From assembly GCA_037445085.1 (NCBI GenBank), contig JBBILG010000001.1, positions 1 through 64,000 of the forward strand: a DNA stretch of 64,000 bases, read 5' to 3'. Made by a program: the position numbers and the translations under genes. A model generated the notes under the pieces. That model was not told where the DNA came from and ran no database searches. It was given only the letters and a program-made list of their open reading frames with translations. This DNA is from JBBILG01 sp037445085 (GTDB lineage: Bacteria > Pseudomonadota > Gammaproteobacteria > Burkholderiales > Methylophilaceae). Below are positions 1 through 9,608 of the stretch, in pieces. How positions within the stretch are numbered: the stretch's first letter is position 1; the number at the start of each line of letters is the position of its first letter.

Positions 1-1377
1 AATCAGCTCGGAACTTTCGATGGAAGTGGTGCCGACCAGCACCGGCTGGCCGCGCGCATGGCAATCCCTGATGTCGTCGATCACCGCCTGGTACTTCTCG
101 GACGCAGTGCGATAGACCTTGTCCATGTGATCCTTGCGCTGCATGGGCCGGTGGGTGGGGATGACCACCGTCTCCAGGCTGTAGATCTGGCTGAACTCGT
201 AGGCCTCGGTATCCGCCGTGCCGGTCATGCCGGCGAGTTTGTCATACATGCGGAAGTAGTTCTGGAAGGTGATGGAGGCCAGCGTCTGGTTTTCCTTCTG
301 GATGGGCACGCCCTCCTTGGCTTCCACCGCCTGGTGCAGGCCGTCGGACCAGCGCCGGCCGGTCATCATGCGGCCGGTGAATTCGTCGACGATGACGATC
401 TCGTGGTTGCGCACCACATAATGCTGGTCGCGATGGAACAGCGAGTGCGCGCGCAGCGCGGCGTTCAGGTGGTGCATCAGGGTGATGTTGGCGGCGTCGT
501 ACAGGCTGCCGCTGGTGAGCAGCCCGGCTTCCATGAGCAGCGCCTCGGCACGCTCGTGACCGGCCTCGGACAACAGCACCTGCTGGGATTTCTCGTCCAC
601 CCAGTAGTCGCCCTCGCTGTCCTCCTTGTCCTGGCGGGTGAGCTTGAGCGCCACCGCGTTGACCGCGGTGTAGAGTTGCACGCTGTCCTCGGCCTGACCA
701 GAGATGATGAGCGGTGTGCGCGCCTCGTCGATGAGGATGGAGTCCACCTCGTCCACCACGGCATAGTGGAGGCCGCGCTGCACCCGCTCGGCCGTGGCAT
801 AAACCATGTTGTCGCGCAGGTAGTCGAAGCCGTATTCGTTGTTGGTGCCGTAGGTAATGTCGGCGGCATAGGCCTGCTGCTTGGCCGTGTGGGGCATCTG
901 CGACAGGTTGACGCCAACGGTGAGGCCGAGGAAATCGTACAGCTTGCCCATCCAGGCGGCATCGCGGCTGGCGAGATAATCGTTCACCGTGACCACGTGC
1001 ACCCCCTTGCCGGCGAGCGCATTGAGGTAGACCGGCAGGGTCGCCACCAGGGTTTTGCCTTCGCCGGTGCGCATCTCGGCAATCCTGCCCTCGTGCAGCG
1101 CCATGCCGCCGATCAGCTGCACATCGAAGTGGCGCATGCCGAGCGTGCGGCGACCGGCCTCGCGCACCACGGCGAAGGCTTCCGGCAGCAGCTTGTCCAG
1201 CGGCTCGCCGTCCTGGTGGCGCCGGCGGAATTCGTCGGTCCTGGCGCGCAGCTCCGCGTCGGTGAGCGCCTGCATGGCCGGCTCCAGCACGTTGATCGCC
1301 CCCACCGCCTGCGCGTACTGCTTGATCAGGCGCTCGTTACGGCTGCCGAAAATCTTCTTGAATACCGTGGATAACAT
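1..1377 (-). CDS. secA: SecA preprotein translocase ATPase, N-terminal 459 codons (cut by window edge)
   Basis: SecA is the peripheral ATPase that drives preproteins through SecYEG. The visible part runs from an ATG at 1377 ([12 protein letters not shown]) to the left edge. It carries the first nucleotide-binding domain with the Walker A motif MRTGEGKT near residues 101-108 and the DEVDSI Walker B box near 208. The preprotein cross-linking region follows, then the motif [10 protein letters not shown] and the start of the second nucleotide-binding domain ([11 protein letters not shown]). The C-terminal half lies outside the window. It sits just downstream of the M23 peptidase gene on the same strand, the usual betaproteobacterial arrangement beyond lpxC. 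The upstream ribosome site is weak. Identity is certain from motifs and order. Confidence 0.97.
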   Translation of the reverse strand, partial: MLSTVFKKIFGSRNERLIKQYAQAVGAINVLEPAMQALTDAELRARTDEFRRRHQDGEPLDKLLPEAFAVVREAGRRTLGMRHFDVQLIGGMALHEGRIAEMRTGEGKTLVATLPVYLNALAGKGVHVVTVNDYLASRDAAWMGKLYDFLGLTVGVNLSQMPHTAKQQAYAADITYGTNNEYGFDYLRDNMVYATAERVQRGLHYAVVDEVDSILIDEARTPLIISGQAEDSVQLYTAVNAVALKLTRQDKEDSEGDYWVDEKSQQVLLSEAGHERAEALLMEAGLLTSGSLYDAANITLMHHLNAALRAHSLFHRDQHYVVRNHEIVIVDEFTGRMMTGRRWSDGLHQAVEAKEGVPIQKENQTLASITFQNYFRMYDKLAGMTGTADTEAYEFSQIYSLETVVIPTHRPMQRKDHMDKVYRTASEKYQAVIDDIRDCHARGQPVLVGTTSIESSELI

Positions 1378-1434
1378 AGGGGATGCCAACTTTCCGCCGC
1401 TGCGGAACTCTCGGATGTTGAAAGGGAAGTAAAA

Positions 1435-2319
1435 TCAGCTCTCGAACTGCTTCAGGTATTTGCGCGGATCCAGCGCCACCCCATTGAGGCGCACCTCGAA
1501 ATGCAGGTGCGGTGCGGTGGAGCGGCCGGTGTTGCCGACCTCGGCGATGATCTGGCCGCGCTTCACGCGCTCGCCCGCCCGCACCAGCAGGCGCGAGGCA
1601 TGGGCATAGCGCGTCTCCAGCCCGGAGCCGTGATCCAGCTTGACGATGTTACCATAGTCCGCCACGTGCTCGGCCTGGGTGACGATGCCGCCGGCCACGG
1701 CCCGGATGGGCGTGCCGATCTCGGCGGCGAAATCCAGCCCCTCGTGGAGGGCCAGCCTGCCGGTGAACGGATCGATGCGGCGACCGAAGCCCGAGGAGAA
1801 GTGGACCGCATCGACCGGGCTGCCGGCAGGCCGGGTGATCTTCCTGAAATTCTGTTGCAGCAGCAGGGCTTCCAGCACTTCCAGCCGCTCGCTGCGCGTG
1901 TCCATATCCCGCAGCAACTGATCGAGCTGCGCGGCGAGTTCCTGCTCGCTGATGTCGCGAACATCGTGCAGAAGACCGCCGCGGCCCGGCGCATGTTCGG
2001 CCTGCAACTCCTTGTCGCGGACGCCGGCGAGGTCGGCCAGGCGATCACTCAGCGCATCCAGGCGCAGCATGCGCGCCTGCACTTCGCCCAACTGCATGGC
2101 CAGGGCGTTGAGATGGGACTGGGCGTCCTCGCGCGCCGCCTCGACGAGGCGCAGGGACAGGGAAGTCTCGTAGCCTTGGTGGCCCCCCTTGGCCTGTGGC
2201 AGAATGAGCGCGGTGAGCAGCGCGGTCGCCAGCACGAGGCACGACAGGAACCCGACGACCAGCCACAACGGCAGCGTCCGCGCCCGCGCCATCTTGTCGG
2301 AAACCAGAATGATGTTCAC
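1435..2319 (-). CDS. M23 (LytM-type) murein endopeptidase, membrane anchored
   Basis: Predicted zinc metallopeptidase acting on peptidoglycan cross-bridges in the periplasm. An N-terminal membrane anchor (about residues 15-38) is followed by a long helical, probably coiled-coil region. The C-terminal M23 domain keeps the zinc ligands in HEGLDFAA and HLHFEVR. The longest frame starts with ATG at 2325, but there GAGGGG directly abuts the ATG. The GTG two codons later, at 2319, has GAGGGG at 6 nt spacing and gives the family-like start MNIILVSDKMARAR, so I chose it. It lies between secA and the divergent DUF721 gene. A role in cell separation is inferred from the family and its place next to the division cluster. 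Confidence 0.9.
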   Translation of the reverse strand: MNIILVSDKMARARTLPLWLVVGFLSCLVLATALLTALILPQAKGGHQGYETSLSLRLVEAAREDAQSHLNALAMQLGEVQARMLRLDALSDRLADLAGVRDKELQAEHAPGRGGLLHDVRDISEQELAAQLDQLLRDMDTRSERLEVLEALLLQQNFRKITRPAGSPVDAVHFSSGFGRRIDPFTGRLALHEGLDFAAEIGTPIRAVAGGIVTQAEHVADYGNIVKLDHGSGLETRYAHASRLLVRAGERVKRGQIIAEVGNTGRSTAPHLHFEVRLNGVALDPRKYLKQFES

Positions 2320-2348
2320 GCACATCCCCTCGTTGGGCAGTCTGGCGC

Positions 2349-2765
2349 ATGCGGCGCCTTGACAGCCTGCTCAGGCACAGCCCGGACCTGCAGGCGCTGG
2401 TGCAGGAGGCCGGCCGCCTGGAAGCGCTGCAGCAGCTCTGGAGCGGCACCGTTCCGGCGGAACTGCGTGCCTGCAGCCGCGCCGCCGGGGTCCGGCATCG
2501 CCGCATCACGGTATTCGCCGACAATGGCGCCGTGGCCGCAAGGCTGAGACTGCTCGCCCCGGGTCTGCTGAAAACCCTGCAAAATAAAGGTCTGGAAGTT
2601 ACTGCAATTCGCGTCGAAGTGCAAGTCAAATCTCGGCCGTCTGCCCCGCGGGCCGCGCAGCGGCGCCTCGGCCACCAGGCGGCCGACAGCCTGCTGGCAC
2701 TGGCGGAGCGCCTGCCAGATTCCCCCCTGCGCAGCGCGCTCACACGGCTCGCCCGCCATGGCTGA
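2349..2765 (+). CDS. dciA: DUF721 / DciA-family protein
   Basis: A 138-residue DUF721 protein. The family includes DciA, which helps load the replicative helicase DnaB in bacteria lacking DnaC. The family signature is visible: an N-terminal helix (LDSLLRHSPDLQAL), the LW...VP..L..C segment, then FADNGAVAARLRLLAPGLL and IRVEVQV. The C-terminal tail is low-complexity and Arg/Pro rich. It is divergent from the M23 gene (29 bp apart) and its stop overlaps the start of the TauE permease by 8 bp. The DUF721-M23-secA neighbourhood is a familiar betaproteobacterial one. Family assignment is good; the DciA function is inferred. Confidence 0.75.
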   Translation: MRRLDSLLRHSPDLQALVQEAGRLEALQQLWSGTVPAELRACSRAAGVRHRRITVFADNGAVAARLRLLAPGLLKTLQNKGLEVTAIRVEVQVKSRPSAPRAAQRRLGHQAADSLLALAERLPDSPLRSALTRLARHG

Positions 2766-3573
2766 GACGCTGCCGGCACTCGCCCCTTTCCTGTTTCTCG
2801 GTGCCTGCGCCGGCATTTTTGCCGGACTGCTCGGCATCGGCGGCGGCCTGGTCATCGTGCCCGCCCTGCTCTACCTGCTGGCCGGGCAATCGCTGCCGCC
2901 GCAACATTTGATGCACGTCGCGCTTGCCACCTCGCTGGCCTGCATCATCTTCAGCGGCATCGCCTCGGCAGCCGCCCATCACGGGCACGGCAGCGTGGAG
3001 TGGCCGGTGTTCCGCCGGCTGGCGCCCGGCGTCGCCCTGGGCACCCTGCTGGGCAGTCTGCTCGCCTCACTGCTGCCGACCGAGGCGCTCAAACTGGCCT
3101 TCGTCGGCTTTGTCGCCTATGCCGGCACGCAGTTGCTGCTTGATCTTTCTCCGCCAGTCGGCCGTGCGCTGCCGGGCAGGCCGGCGCTCACCGGCATCGG
3201 CGCCCTCATCGGCGGCATGTCCAGCCTGGTCGGCATAGGCGGCGGCACCTTGACGGTGCCCTTGCTGGTGGCCTGCAACCGCGGCATGCGGCAGGCCGTC
3301 GGCACTTCCGCCGCCGTCGGCCTGCCCATCGCGCTCGCCGGCACGCTCGGCTATGCCATCGCCGGCTGGGGCGTGCCCGGCCTGCCGCCCCACACCCTGG
3401 GCTATGTCCACCTGCCGGCCATGGCCGGCATCACCGCCGGCAGCTTGCTGACCGCGCCGCTGGGCGCCAGGCTGGCACACGCCCTGCCGGTGGCCTCGCT
3501 GAAAAAGCTGTTCGCCCTGTTGCTGTACGCGCCGGGGCTGCACATGCTGACGGGCGTGCTGCAGGGCACGTGA
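2758..3573 (+). CDS. TauE/SafE family sulfite/sulfonate-type membrane exporter
   Basis: A 271-residue polytopic inner-membrane protein of the TauE/SafE (DUF81) family, whose members move sulfite, sulfoacetate or other small organic anions. The internal duplication typical of the family shows as two glycine-rich segments, GLLGIGGGLVIVPALL near residues 22-37 and SLVGIGGGTLTVPLLV near 158-173. About eight hydrophobic segments are visible. The start ATG overlaps the end of the DUF721 gene, so the two are probably co-translated. The substrate cannot be read from sequence. Given SoxYZ-like and cytochrome genes elsewhere in the window, a sulfur compound is plausible but unproven. Confidence 0.85.
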   Translation: MAETLPALAPFLFLGACAGIFAGLLGIGGGLVIVPALLYLLAGQSLPPQHLMHVALATSLACIIFSGIASAAAHHGHGSVEWPVFRRLAPGVALGTLLGSLLASLLPTEALKLAFVGFVAYAGTQLLLDLSPPVGRALPGRPALTGIGALIGGMSSLVGIGGGTLTVPLLVACNRGMRQAVGTSAAVGLPIALAGTLGYAIAGWGVPGLPPHTLGYVHLPAMAGITAGSLLTAPLGARLAHALPVASLKKLFALLLYAPGLHMLTGVLQGT

Positions 3574-3621
3574 TTTTGGCTTTAGAATAGGTGGCTAACG
3601 CGCAAGAACCGGGATGACCCC

Positions 3622-4248
3622 ATGCAGACCGCCACCATCCTCCGCGCCGCCGCCGCCGCGCGTGACGCCATCGTCGCCAACGAGGCGCTGATCGAATCGC
3701 TGGATCGCGAGATCGGCGACGGCGACCATTACATCAACATCCGCCGCGGCTGCCAGACCGTCGTCGCCATGCGCGACGACCTCGCGGCACTGCCCGCCGA
3801 CGCCGCCTTGCAGAAGATCGGCACGAAGCTGCTCTCTACCGTGGGCGGAGCGTCCGGCCCGCTCATCGCCAGCCTGTTCCTGGCCATGGCCCGGAACATC
3901 AAGGAAAACGGCGGCGACACCCTGCCGCAGATCGCCGCCGCCTTCACCGCCGGTGTCGAGGCCATCCGTCAGCGCGGTCGCGCCGACGTCGGCGAGAAGA
4001 CCATGCTGGACGTGCTGGTGCCGGTGGCACAGACCTTCAGCCGCATGGCGGCGGAAGGCTGCGACCGCAGGCTGCTGCTGGAGACACTCAAACGCGAAGC
4101 CGAGCAGGGCATGCTCGCCACCCGCGACATGATCGCCAGCAAGGGCCGCGCCGCCTTCCTGGGCGAGCGCGCCATCGGCCACATCGACCCGGGCGCCAAG
4201 TCCAGCCAGGTCATCATCGGCGCCATCTGCGACCTGGCAGCTGAATAA
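3622..4248 (+). CDS. dhaL: Dihydroxyacetone kinase subunit DhaL
   Basis: DhaL holds the nucleotide and transfers phosphate to dihydroxyacetone bound on DhaK. The 208-residue protein has the magnesium/nucleotide loop IGDGDHYINIRRG at residues 31-43, with Asp33, Asp35 and His36. It also has the glycine loop VGGASGPLIASLF, the motif GEKTMLDVLVPVA and the late loop IGHIDPGAKSS. Length matches the family (about 210). It lies 48 bp after the TauE gene and 163 bp before dhaK, so the order L-K is the reverse of the common K-L-M operon. No dhaM (PTS phosphodonor) gene is visible, so the phosphate source is open: ATP or a DhaM encoded elsewhere. Confidence 0.9.
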   Translation: MQTATILRAAAAARDAIVANEALIESLDREIGDGDHYINIRRGCQTVVAMRDDLAALPADAALQKIGTKLLSTVGGASGPLIASLFLAMARNIKENGGDTLPQIAAAFTAGVEAIRQRGRADVGEKTMLDVLVPVAQTFSRMAAEGCDRRLLLETLKREAEQGMLATRDMIASKGRAAFLGERAIGHIDPGAKSSQVIIGAICDLAAE

Positions 4249-4411
4249 GATCTATTTCAGCAGGCAGGCGAGCGCAGCCAAATGGGGTGCGCCCGGAACG
4301 CAGCGACGAAGACGGTGCACGCCAGCACGGCGAGGAGCAAGTGCCGCGCAAGCCCGGGCGGGCAAGCGCGGCGCCTGATGCAATGGGTTCTGAGTCCGAG
4401 GGAGGAGAGCC

Positions 4412-5401
4412 ATGAAGAAATTCATCAACGCCATCGACGACCTGCTGGCGGAAAGCCTGTCCGGCTTTGCCGGCGCGCACCGGGAGCTGGTCAGCCTGCA
4501 CCTGGAGCCGACTTACATCACCCGCGCCGAAAAAGCCCGCGACAAGGTGGTGTTGATCTCCGGCGGCGGCTCGGGGCACGAGCCGCTGCATGCCGGCTAC
4601 GTCGGCCACGGCATGCTGGACGCGGCCTGCCCGGGCCACGTGTTCACCTCGCCCACCCCGGACCAGATGCTGGCCGCCGCCGAGGCGGTGGAATGCGGGC
4701 GCGGCGTGCTGTTTATCGTCAAGAACTACGCCGGTGACGTGATGAACTTCGAGATGGCGGCGGAGATGCTGCCATACGAGCAGGCCACCGTCATCACCAG
4801 CGACGACGTGGCGGTGGAGAACTCCACCTACACCACCGGCCGCCGCGGCGTGGCCGGCACCGTCATCGTGGAAAAGTGCGTAGGCAGCCTGGCCGAGACC
4901 GGCGCCGATCTGGCCACCTGCAAGGCGCTGGGGGACAAGGTCAACAGCCGCACCGCTTCCATGGGGGTGGCGCTGACGAGCTGCACGGTGCCGGCCGCCG
5001 GCCGGCCCACCTTCGACATCGCCCACCACGAACTGGAAATGGGGGTGGGCATCCACGGCGAGCCCGGGCGCCGCCGTGAGCCCATGCGCCAAGCCAACGC
5101 CATTGTCGCCGACATGATCGAGGCCATCCTGCACGACCTCAAGCCGGCACGCGGCAGCGAGGTGCTGCTGCTGGTCAACGGCTTTACCGGCACGCCGCTG
5201 ATGGAGCTCTATCTGATCTATCACGAGGCCGCGCGAATGCTGGAGAAACGCGGTCTGATCATCCGCCGTTCGCTGGTGGGCGACTACGTCACCTCGCTGG
5301 AAATGGCCGGCGCCTCCGTCACCGTCTGCCTGCTGGACGAGGAGATCAGGCGCCACTGGGATGCGCAGGTACAGACCGCGGCGCTGCGCTGGGGACGCTG
5401 A
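4412..5401 (+). CDS. dhaK: Dihydroxyacetone kinase subunit DhaK
   Basis: DhaK binds dihydroxyacetone covalently through a histidine and presents it to DhaL. The 329-residue protein shows the substrate loop ISGGGSGHEPLHAGYVG at residues 49-65 (His56), the KNYAGD motif at 104-109 and the active-site MGVGIHGEPG, where His215 should form the hemiaminal. It has a strong ribosome site, GGGAGGAG, just before the ATG, independent of dhaL. The 163 bp gap from dhaL holds no gene. The 3' end abuts the convergent cca gene with 3 bp between stops. Length and motifs are complete. Confidence 0.93.
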   Translation: MKKFINAIDDLLAESLSGFAGAHRELVSLHLEPTYITRAEKARDKVVLISGGGSGHEPLHAGYVGHGMLDAACPGHVFTSPTPDQMLAAAEAVECGRGVLFIVKNYAGDVMNFEMAAEMLPYEQATVITSDDVAVENSTYTTGRRGVAGTVIVEKCVGSLAETGADLATCKALGDKVNSRTASMGVALTSCTVPAAGRPTFDIAHHELEMGVGIHGEPGRRREPMRQANAIVADMIEAILHDLKPARGSEVLLLVNGFTGTPLMELYLIYHEAARMLEKRGLIIRRSLVGDYVTSLEMAGASVTVCLLDEEIRRHWDAQVQTAALRWGR

Positions 5402-5404
5402 GCG

Positions 5405-6616
5405 CTATTTGCTGATGGCGGCAACGGCCGCCGTGCGGGCGGCGAACACGGCGGCGCGTATCCGCTCCGCATCGTCGCACCCGCGCGCGATGGAACCCGC
5501 ATCCACGGCCAGTGCGGCTGTCAGCGCCGCGCGCAGGTAGTCCGCCTCGGGGAAGGCTGTGTCCTCCAGGCCGGTGCGCCCGCGCAAGTCGCATTCGCAG
5601 GCGCGCAGGAAATCCTCGAACCGCTGCGGCTGGCGCAGGGCATCTGCGTCGTGCAGCAGTTGCAGCACGGTGGCCGGCCGCATCTCGAAGGCGCGGTAGG
5701 CCTTGCCGTGCAGGCCGGCCACCACCACTGCCAGATCGCGGCAGTCGTTGGGCACGCGCAGGCGCCGGCAGAGCACCTTCACCAGTTCCACGCTGCGCTG
5801 CTCATGGCCGATATGGCGCGGCAGGATCTCCTTGGGTGTCGTGCCCTTGCCCAGGTCATGGGTGAGCGCGGCAAAGCGCACCGGCAGGCTGTAGCCGTGG
5901 CGTGCCGCGTAATCGATGACCAGCATCACGTGCACGCCGGTATCGATCTCGGGATGGTGCTGCGGCGGCTGCGGCACGCCGAACAAACACTCCACTTCCG
6001 GCAGGATGCGGGCGAGCGCGCCGCAGTCGCGCAGCACCTCGAACATGCGCGAGGGGCGCGCTTCCATCAAGCCGCGGGAGAGTTCCTGCCATACCCGCTC
6101 CGGCACCAGGGCGTCCACCTCGCCGCCGTCCACCATGGCACGCGCGAGCACGCGAGTTTCGGGCGCCACGGTGAAGTGTGGGTAACGCGCGGCAAAACGC
6201 GCCAGGCGCAGGATGCGCACGGGGTCCTCGGCGAAAGCCGGACCGACGTGGCGCAGCACGCCCGTCTCGAGATCCCGGATGCCGCCGTAGGGATCGACCA
6301 GCCGCCCCTGCTCGTCCTGGGCAATGGCATTGATGGTGAGATCGCGCCGAGCCAGATCCTGTTCCAGGGTGACTTCCGGCGCGGCGTACGCCTGGAAGCC
6401 CTTGTAACCCTTCGCCGTCTTGCGCTCGGTGCGGGCGAGCGCATATTCCTCGCGGGTCACCGGGTGCAAGAACACCGGAAAATCCTTGCCCACCGGGCGG
6501 AAACCCTGTGCCACCATCTCATCCGGCGTGGCGCCCACCACCACATGGTCGCGATCCTGCACTTCCAGGCCGAGCAGACGGTCGCGCACCGCCCCGCCGA
6601 CGCAATAGACGCGCAC
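5405..6616 (-). CDS. cca: Multifunctional CCA-adding tRNA nucleotidyltransferase with HD domain
   Basis: Adds and repairs the CCA end of tRNAs. The 403-residue protein starts with GTG at 6616. It has the class II nucleotidyltransferase loop [10 protein letters not shown] (residues 7-16) and catalytic Asp21 and Asp23 in QDRDHVVVG. The [10 protein letters not shown] motif follows, and a C-terminal HD phosphohydrolase domain is recognisable by [13 protein letters not shown]. The presence of the HD domain and the length close to that of E. coli (412) indicate the multifunctional, gammaproteobacterial-type enzyme rather than the short CCA enzyme. The stop of the upstream SDR gene is 3 bp before the start, so the two are probably one operon. 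Confidence 0.95.
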   Translation of the reverse strand: MRVYCVGGAVRDRLLGLEVQDRDHVVVGATPDEMVAQGFRPVGKDFPVFLHPVTREEYALARTERKTAKGYKGFQAYAAPEVTLEQDLARRDLTINAIAQDEQGRLVDPYGGIRDLETGVLRHVGPAFAEDPVRILRLARFAARYPHFTVAPETRVLARAMVDGGEVDALVPERVWQELSRGLMEARPSRMFEVLRDCGALARILPEVECLFGVPQPPQHHPEIDTGVHVMLVIDYAARHGYSLPVRFAALTHDLGKGTTPKEILPRHIGHEQRSVELVKVLCRRLRVPNDCRDLAVVVAGLHGKAYRAFEMRPATVLQLLHDADALRQPQRFEDFLRACECDLRGRTGLEDTAFPEADYLRAALTAALAVDAGSIARGCDDAERIRAAVFAARTAAVAAISK

Positions 6617-6619
6617 GGG

Positions 6620-7570
6620 CTAGCGGCCTGCCCGGCTGCGGAAACGCAAGTAAGCCCCGCGCGAGGTGGTGCCAGCGAGATAGCCGGGCGCCACCGCTTC
6701 CAGCGCGGTGGGCTGGAAGCCGAACACGGCGGGGAAGGGGCAATCGCACACGCTGTCGCGCTGCATGGAAAGATAGTTGTCGCGCGTCATCAGCCGGCCC
6801 GGCAACAGTTCCATTGCCCACGCCTGCAGATAGGACAGCGTGTCGCTGAGGCCGACGATGCGGCGGCGCAGCCCGAGCGTATGCGCGACGAACCGCACCA
6901 GTTGGCGCAGGGTATAGACACGCGGGCCGCACAATGCATAAGCCTGGCCGACCGTGGCCGGGCTGGCGAGGCTGGTGACGAAAACGCGCGCCACGTCTTC
7001 CACGTACACCGGCTGGAAGCGCGCCTGCGGACAGCCCAGCGGCACGACGGGCATGACACGCAGCAGACGGGCGAACAGGTTGAGAAAGCTGTCGCCGGGG
7101 CCGAAGATGACCGAAGGGCGGAATATCGTGACGCGCAGCCCGCGCGCGGCCTCCCGCAGCAGCGCCTGCTCGCCGGCGGCCTTGGTGCGCAGATAGGCGC
7201 TGGGCGCGCCGGGCGCAGCCTGCAGCGCGCTCATGTGCAGCACGCGCGTCACCCCTTGCCCAAGGCAGGCTTCGGCCAGCCGCTGCGGCAGCTCGGCATG
7301 CACTGCGGCAAAGCTGGCCCGCCGCGTCTCGTGCAGGATGCCGACCAGATTGACGACCGCCGCGCTGCCGGCGATGGCGCGCGAGAGAGCGGCATCGTCG
7401 CCCACGTCGCACGCCAGCACTTCCACCTCCGGCAGCAGCAGGAGATGCTTGCCGCGCTCGCGCCGGCGCGTCAGTACGCGCACGCGATAGCCGGCCTTGA
7501 CCAGTTGCGGCACCAGATGGCTGCCAACGAAGCCGGTGCCGCCCAACACGCTGACCAGTGGTTTGTCCAT
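6620..7570 (-). CDS. NAD(P)-binding atypical SDR protein, NDUFA9-like
   Basis: An extended or atypical short-chain dehydrogenase related to the complex I accessory subunit NDUFA9 and to NmrA-like proteins. The nucleotide loop GGTGFVGSHL lies near residues 10-19. A Rossmann pattern follows, with VVNLVGIL and the segment RPSVIFGPGDSFLN. The longest frame begins at 7585, overlapping the slt stop as ATGA. The ATG at 7570 has GGGAG at 6 nt spacing and gives the compact start MDKPLVSVLGGTG, so I prefer it. It lies between slt and cca on the same strand. The reaction is unknown; many betaproteobacteria have this gene near cca. Confidence 0.83.
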   Translation of the reverse strand: MDKPLVSVLGGTGFVGSHLVPQLVKAGYRVRVLTRRRERGKHLLLLPEVEVLACDVGDDAALSRAIAGSAAVVNLVGILHETRRASFAAVHAELPQRLAEACLGQGVTRVLHMSALQAAPGAPSAYLRTKAAGEQALLREAARGLRVTIFRPSVIFGPGDSFLNLFARLLRVMPVVPLGCPQARFQPVYVEDVARVFVTSLASPATVGQAYALCGPRVYTLRQLVRFVAHTLGLRRRIVGLSDTLSYLQAWAMELLPGRLMTRDNYLSMQRDSVCDCPFPAVFGFQPTALEAVAPGYLAGTTSRGAYLRFRSRAGR

Positions 7571-7581
7571 GTCGCGCTCCC

Positions 7582-9525
7582 TCATGGGTTGGAATGTTCA
7601 CCGCCGTCGGAGCGGGTGCCCGCCACCACCGTGCCCAGCCGCTGCTTCAGCGGCAGCATGGGCGTGCCGAGCTGCTGGGCGTAGAAGAAGGTGTTGCTCA
7701 TCACCTTCTGCACGTAGTCGCGGGTTTCGCTGAAGGGAATGGTTTCCGCATAGATGGCGCCCTCCATCGGCTGCGCCGGCAGCCAGCGCCTGGCCCGCCC
7801 CGGCCCGGCATTGTAGCCCGCCGTGGCGATGAGCGGCTGGTTGCCTGAGACATCCAGCGCATAGCGCAGGTAATGGGTGCCGAAGCGAATGTTGGTATCC
7901 ACCTGATAGATCAGGTCATCGCGGAAATGGCCCATGCCGACGCGCTTGGCGATCCACTTCGCCGTCGCCGGCATCACCTGCATCAGCCCGGAGGCACCCG
8001 CGGAAGACTTGGCCTGGGTGATGAAGCGGCTTTCCTGGCGGATCAGGCCGTAGACCCAGGCCTCGTCCAGCGCATATTTGCCGGCATAGGTGCGCATCAG
8101 TTCGCGGTAGGGCGTGGGATAGCGCAGGCTGAAATCGTGCGTGAGCACGGTACTGTCCGCCGTGCTGATGGCAATGTCGTAGAACTGCTCGCGGAATGCC
8201 AGCTCGGCGGCCGCCAGAAGCTGCCGGTCGGTGAAGGCGCGCGTCGCCAGCTGCCATTCGCGACGCCCCTCCCAGCGCATGCCCAGGCGGTAGAATTCCA
8301 GCGCGCGCCGGATGCCCGCCAGGCCGGCCACGGCCCGCACTTCCTCCTCGCCCGCCCTGGATGCGGGGGGCGGCGGCGCGCTCAAGGTCGCCCCGAGCTC
8401 TTCCTCCGCCAGCAGCCCGTAATAGCTGCGCATCTGCGCGAGCGGCAGCAGCAGGGCGTTGGCGGCGGCCTGCTGGCCCTGTTCCTTGAGCGCGCGCGCC
8501 TTCCAGTAGCGCCAGGCAGGCTGTTCCTGCTGGGCCGGTGACATGACGGCTATGGCTTCCAGCAGGGTATTCCACTGGCGCGCGCGCAGCGCAGCGCGCG
8601 CCTTCCACACGGCCTGCTCCTCGCTGAGCGACGCGGCCCCGGCCTGGGCATACCACTGCAGCGCGCGTGTATCGTGACGGCGCGAGGCGTGCATGGCCAT
8701 GCGCGCCCAGAGATTGCGCGGCTCCTCGGCGCCGTATTCCGCCCGCATGCCCTGCCACAGTTCCAGCGCGAGTTCCGGCTGGCTGCGCGAGACGCGCTCC
8801 AGGGCATAGAGGTTGAGCTCCCGCCCCAGCCGGGTGGCGCTGGAAAAGCGCTTTCCCTGCAACATCCGCTGCGGGTTCTCGTAGGCCTCGTCGAGGTGCT
8901 GGAGGCGGGTCGCGCTCATCTCCGGCAGGTAGCGCAGCGCCGCCTTGGCCACGCTGACCTGACCGGCTTCCAGCGCGAGCTGCACGCGCTGCCAGACATC
9001 CTCGTCGGCGAGCACGCCCTGCCTGCGCATGTGCGCATAGAGGCTGTCACACTCGACCGGCTGGGAACGGGCACGCAGCCACAGCGGCCGCCCATCCTGC
9101 AGTGCCTGCGCATCTCCCTGCAGGGCACGGCCCAGCAAGGCAAGACAGGTGACCGCGGTGTGCTCGCCGGCGAGCTTGGGCAACTCCTCGAAGAACAGCG
9201 TCCACTCGCGGCGCTTGCCCAGCCGCTTCAGCCATTCGGCGCGCACGGTATCGGCATAGGGCAGCTCGGCATGGCGGGCGAGGAAATCGCGCACGCTGGC
9301 GGCGTCGGCATGCTCCAGCACCAGCAGCATGCGCCAGTAGTCGAGGTAAGGCGCCAGCACGTACTGCTGCGCCTGCAGGCGGGCGGCGTGCTGCTCCAGC
9401 GCGCGCAGATCCCGCACTTGGTAGGCCTGCTGGGCGGCGCGGAAGACGTCTTGCGGGCTCTGCGCCAGAACGGGGAAGGAGCCGGCCAGCAGCAGGGCCG
9501 CGAGGAAGCTACGGATACGGCGCAT
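7582..9525 (-). CDS. slt: Soluble lytic murein transglycosylase (Slt70-like)
   Basis: A periplasmic enzyme that cleaves glycan strands to 1,6-anhydro-muropeptides. The start ATG at 9525 gives the signal peptide MRRIRSFLAALLLAGSFPVLAQ; the frame extends two codons further to a TTG that I reject. A long alpha-superhelical region of about 450 residues precedes the C-terminal SLT domain. The catalytic Glu is in IRQESRF near residue 498, followed by GASGLMQVMPATA and AGYNAGPGR. The 647-residue length matches Slt70. It is followed by the SDR gene and cca on the same strand. Confidence 0.93.
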   Translation of the reverse strand: MRRIRSFLAALLLAGSFPVLAQSPQDVFRAAQQAYQVRDLRALEQHAARLQAQQYVLAPYLDYWRMLLVLEHADAASVRDFLARHAELPYADTVRAEWLKRLGKRREWTLFFEELPKLAGEHTAVTCLALLGRALQGDAQALQDGRPLWLRARSQPVECDSLYAHMRRQGVLADEDVWQRVQLALEAGQVSVAKAALRYLPEMSATRLQHLDEAYENPQRMLQGKRFSSATRLGRELNLYALERVSRSQPELALELWQGMRAEYGAEEPRNLWARMAMHASRRHDTRALQWYAQAGAASLSEEQAVWKARAALRARQWNTLLEAIAVMSPAQQEQPAWRYWKARALKEQGQQAAANALLLPLAQMRSYYGLLAEEELGATLSAPPPPASRAGEEEVRAVAGLAGIRRALEFYRLGMRWEGRREWQLATRAFTDRQLLAAAELAFREQFYDIAISTADSTVLTHDFSLRYPTPYRELMRTYAGKYALDEAWVYGLIRQESRFITQAKSSAGASGLMQVMPATAKWIAKRVGMGHFRDDLIYQVDTNIRFGTHYLRYALDVSGNQPLIATAGYNAGPGRARRWLPAQPMEGAIYAETIPFSETRDYVQKVMSNTFFYAQQLGTPMLPLKQRLGTVVAGTRSDGGEHSNP

Positions 9526-9608
9526 ACACAACTCGAATGACTCGCTCGAATAACCTGCATATTACACCGCCCGTCCGCCAAGCGGAGCGATGCGGCACGC
9601 GACAGGCA

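Noticed and set aside
5651..7684. A 677-codon plus-strand frame opposite cca and the SDR gene.
   Set aside because: It is the reverse of two clear genes with full motif sets and shows no family pattern of its own.
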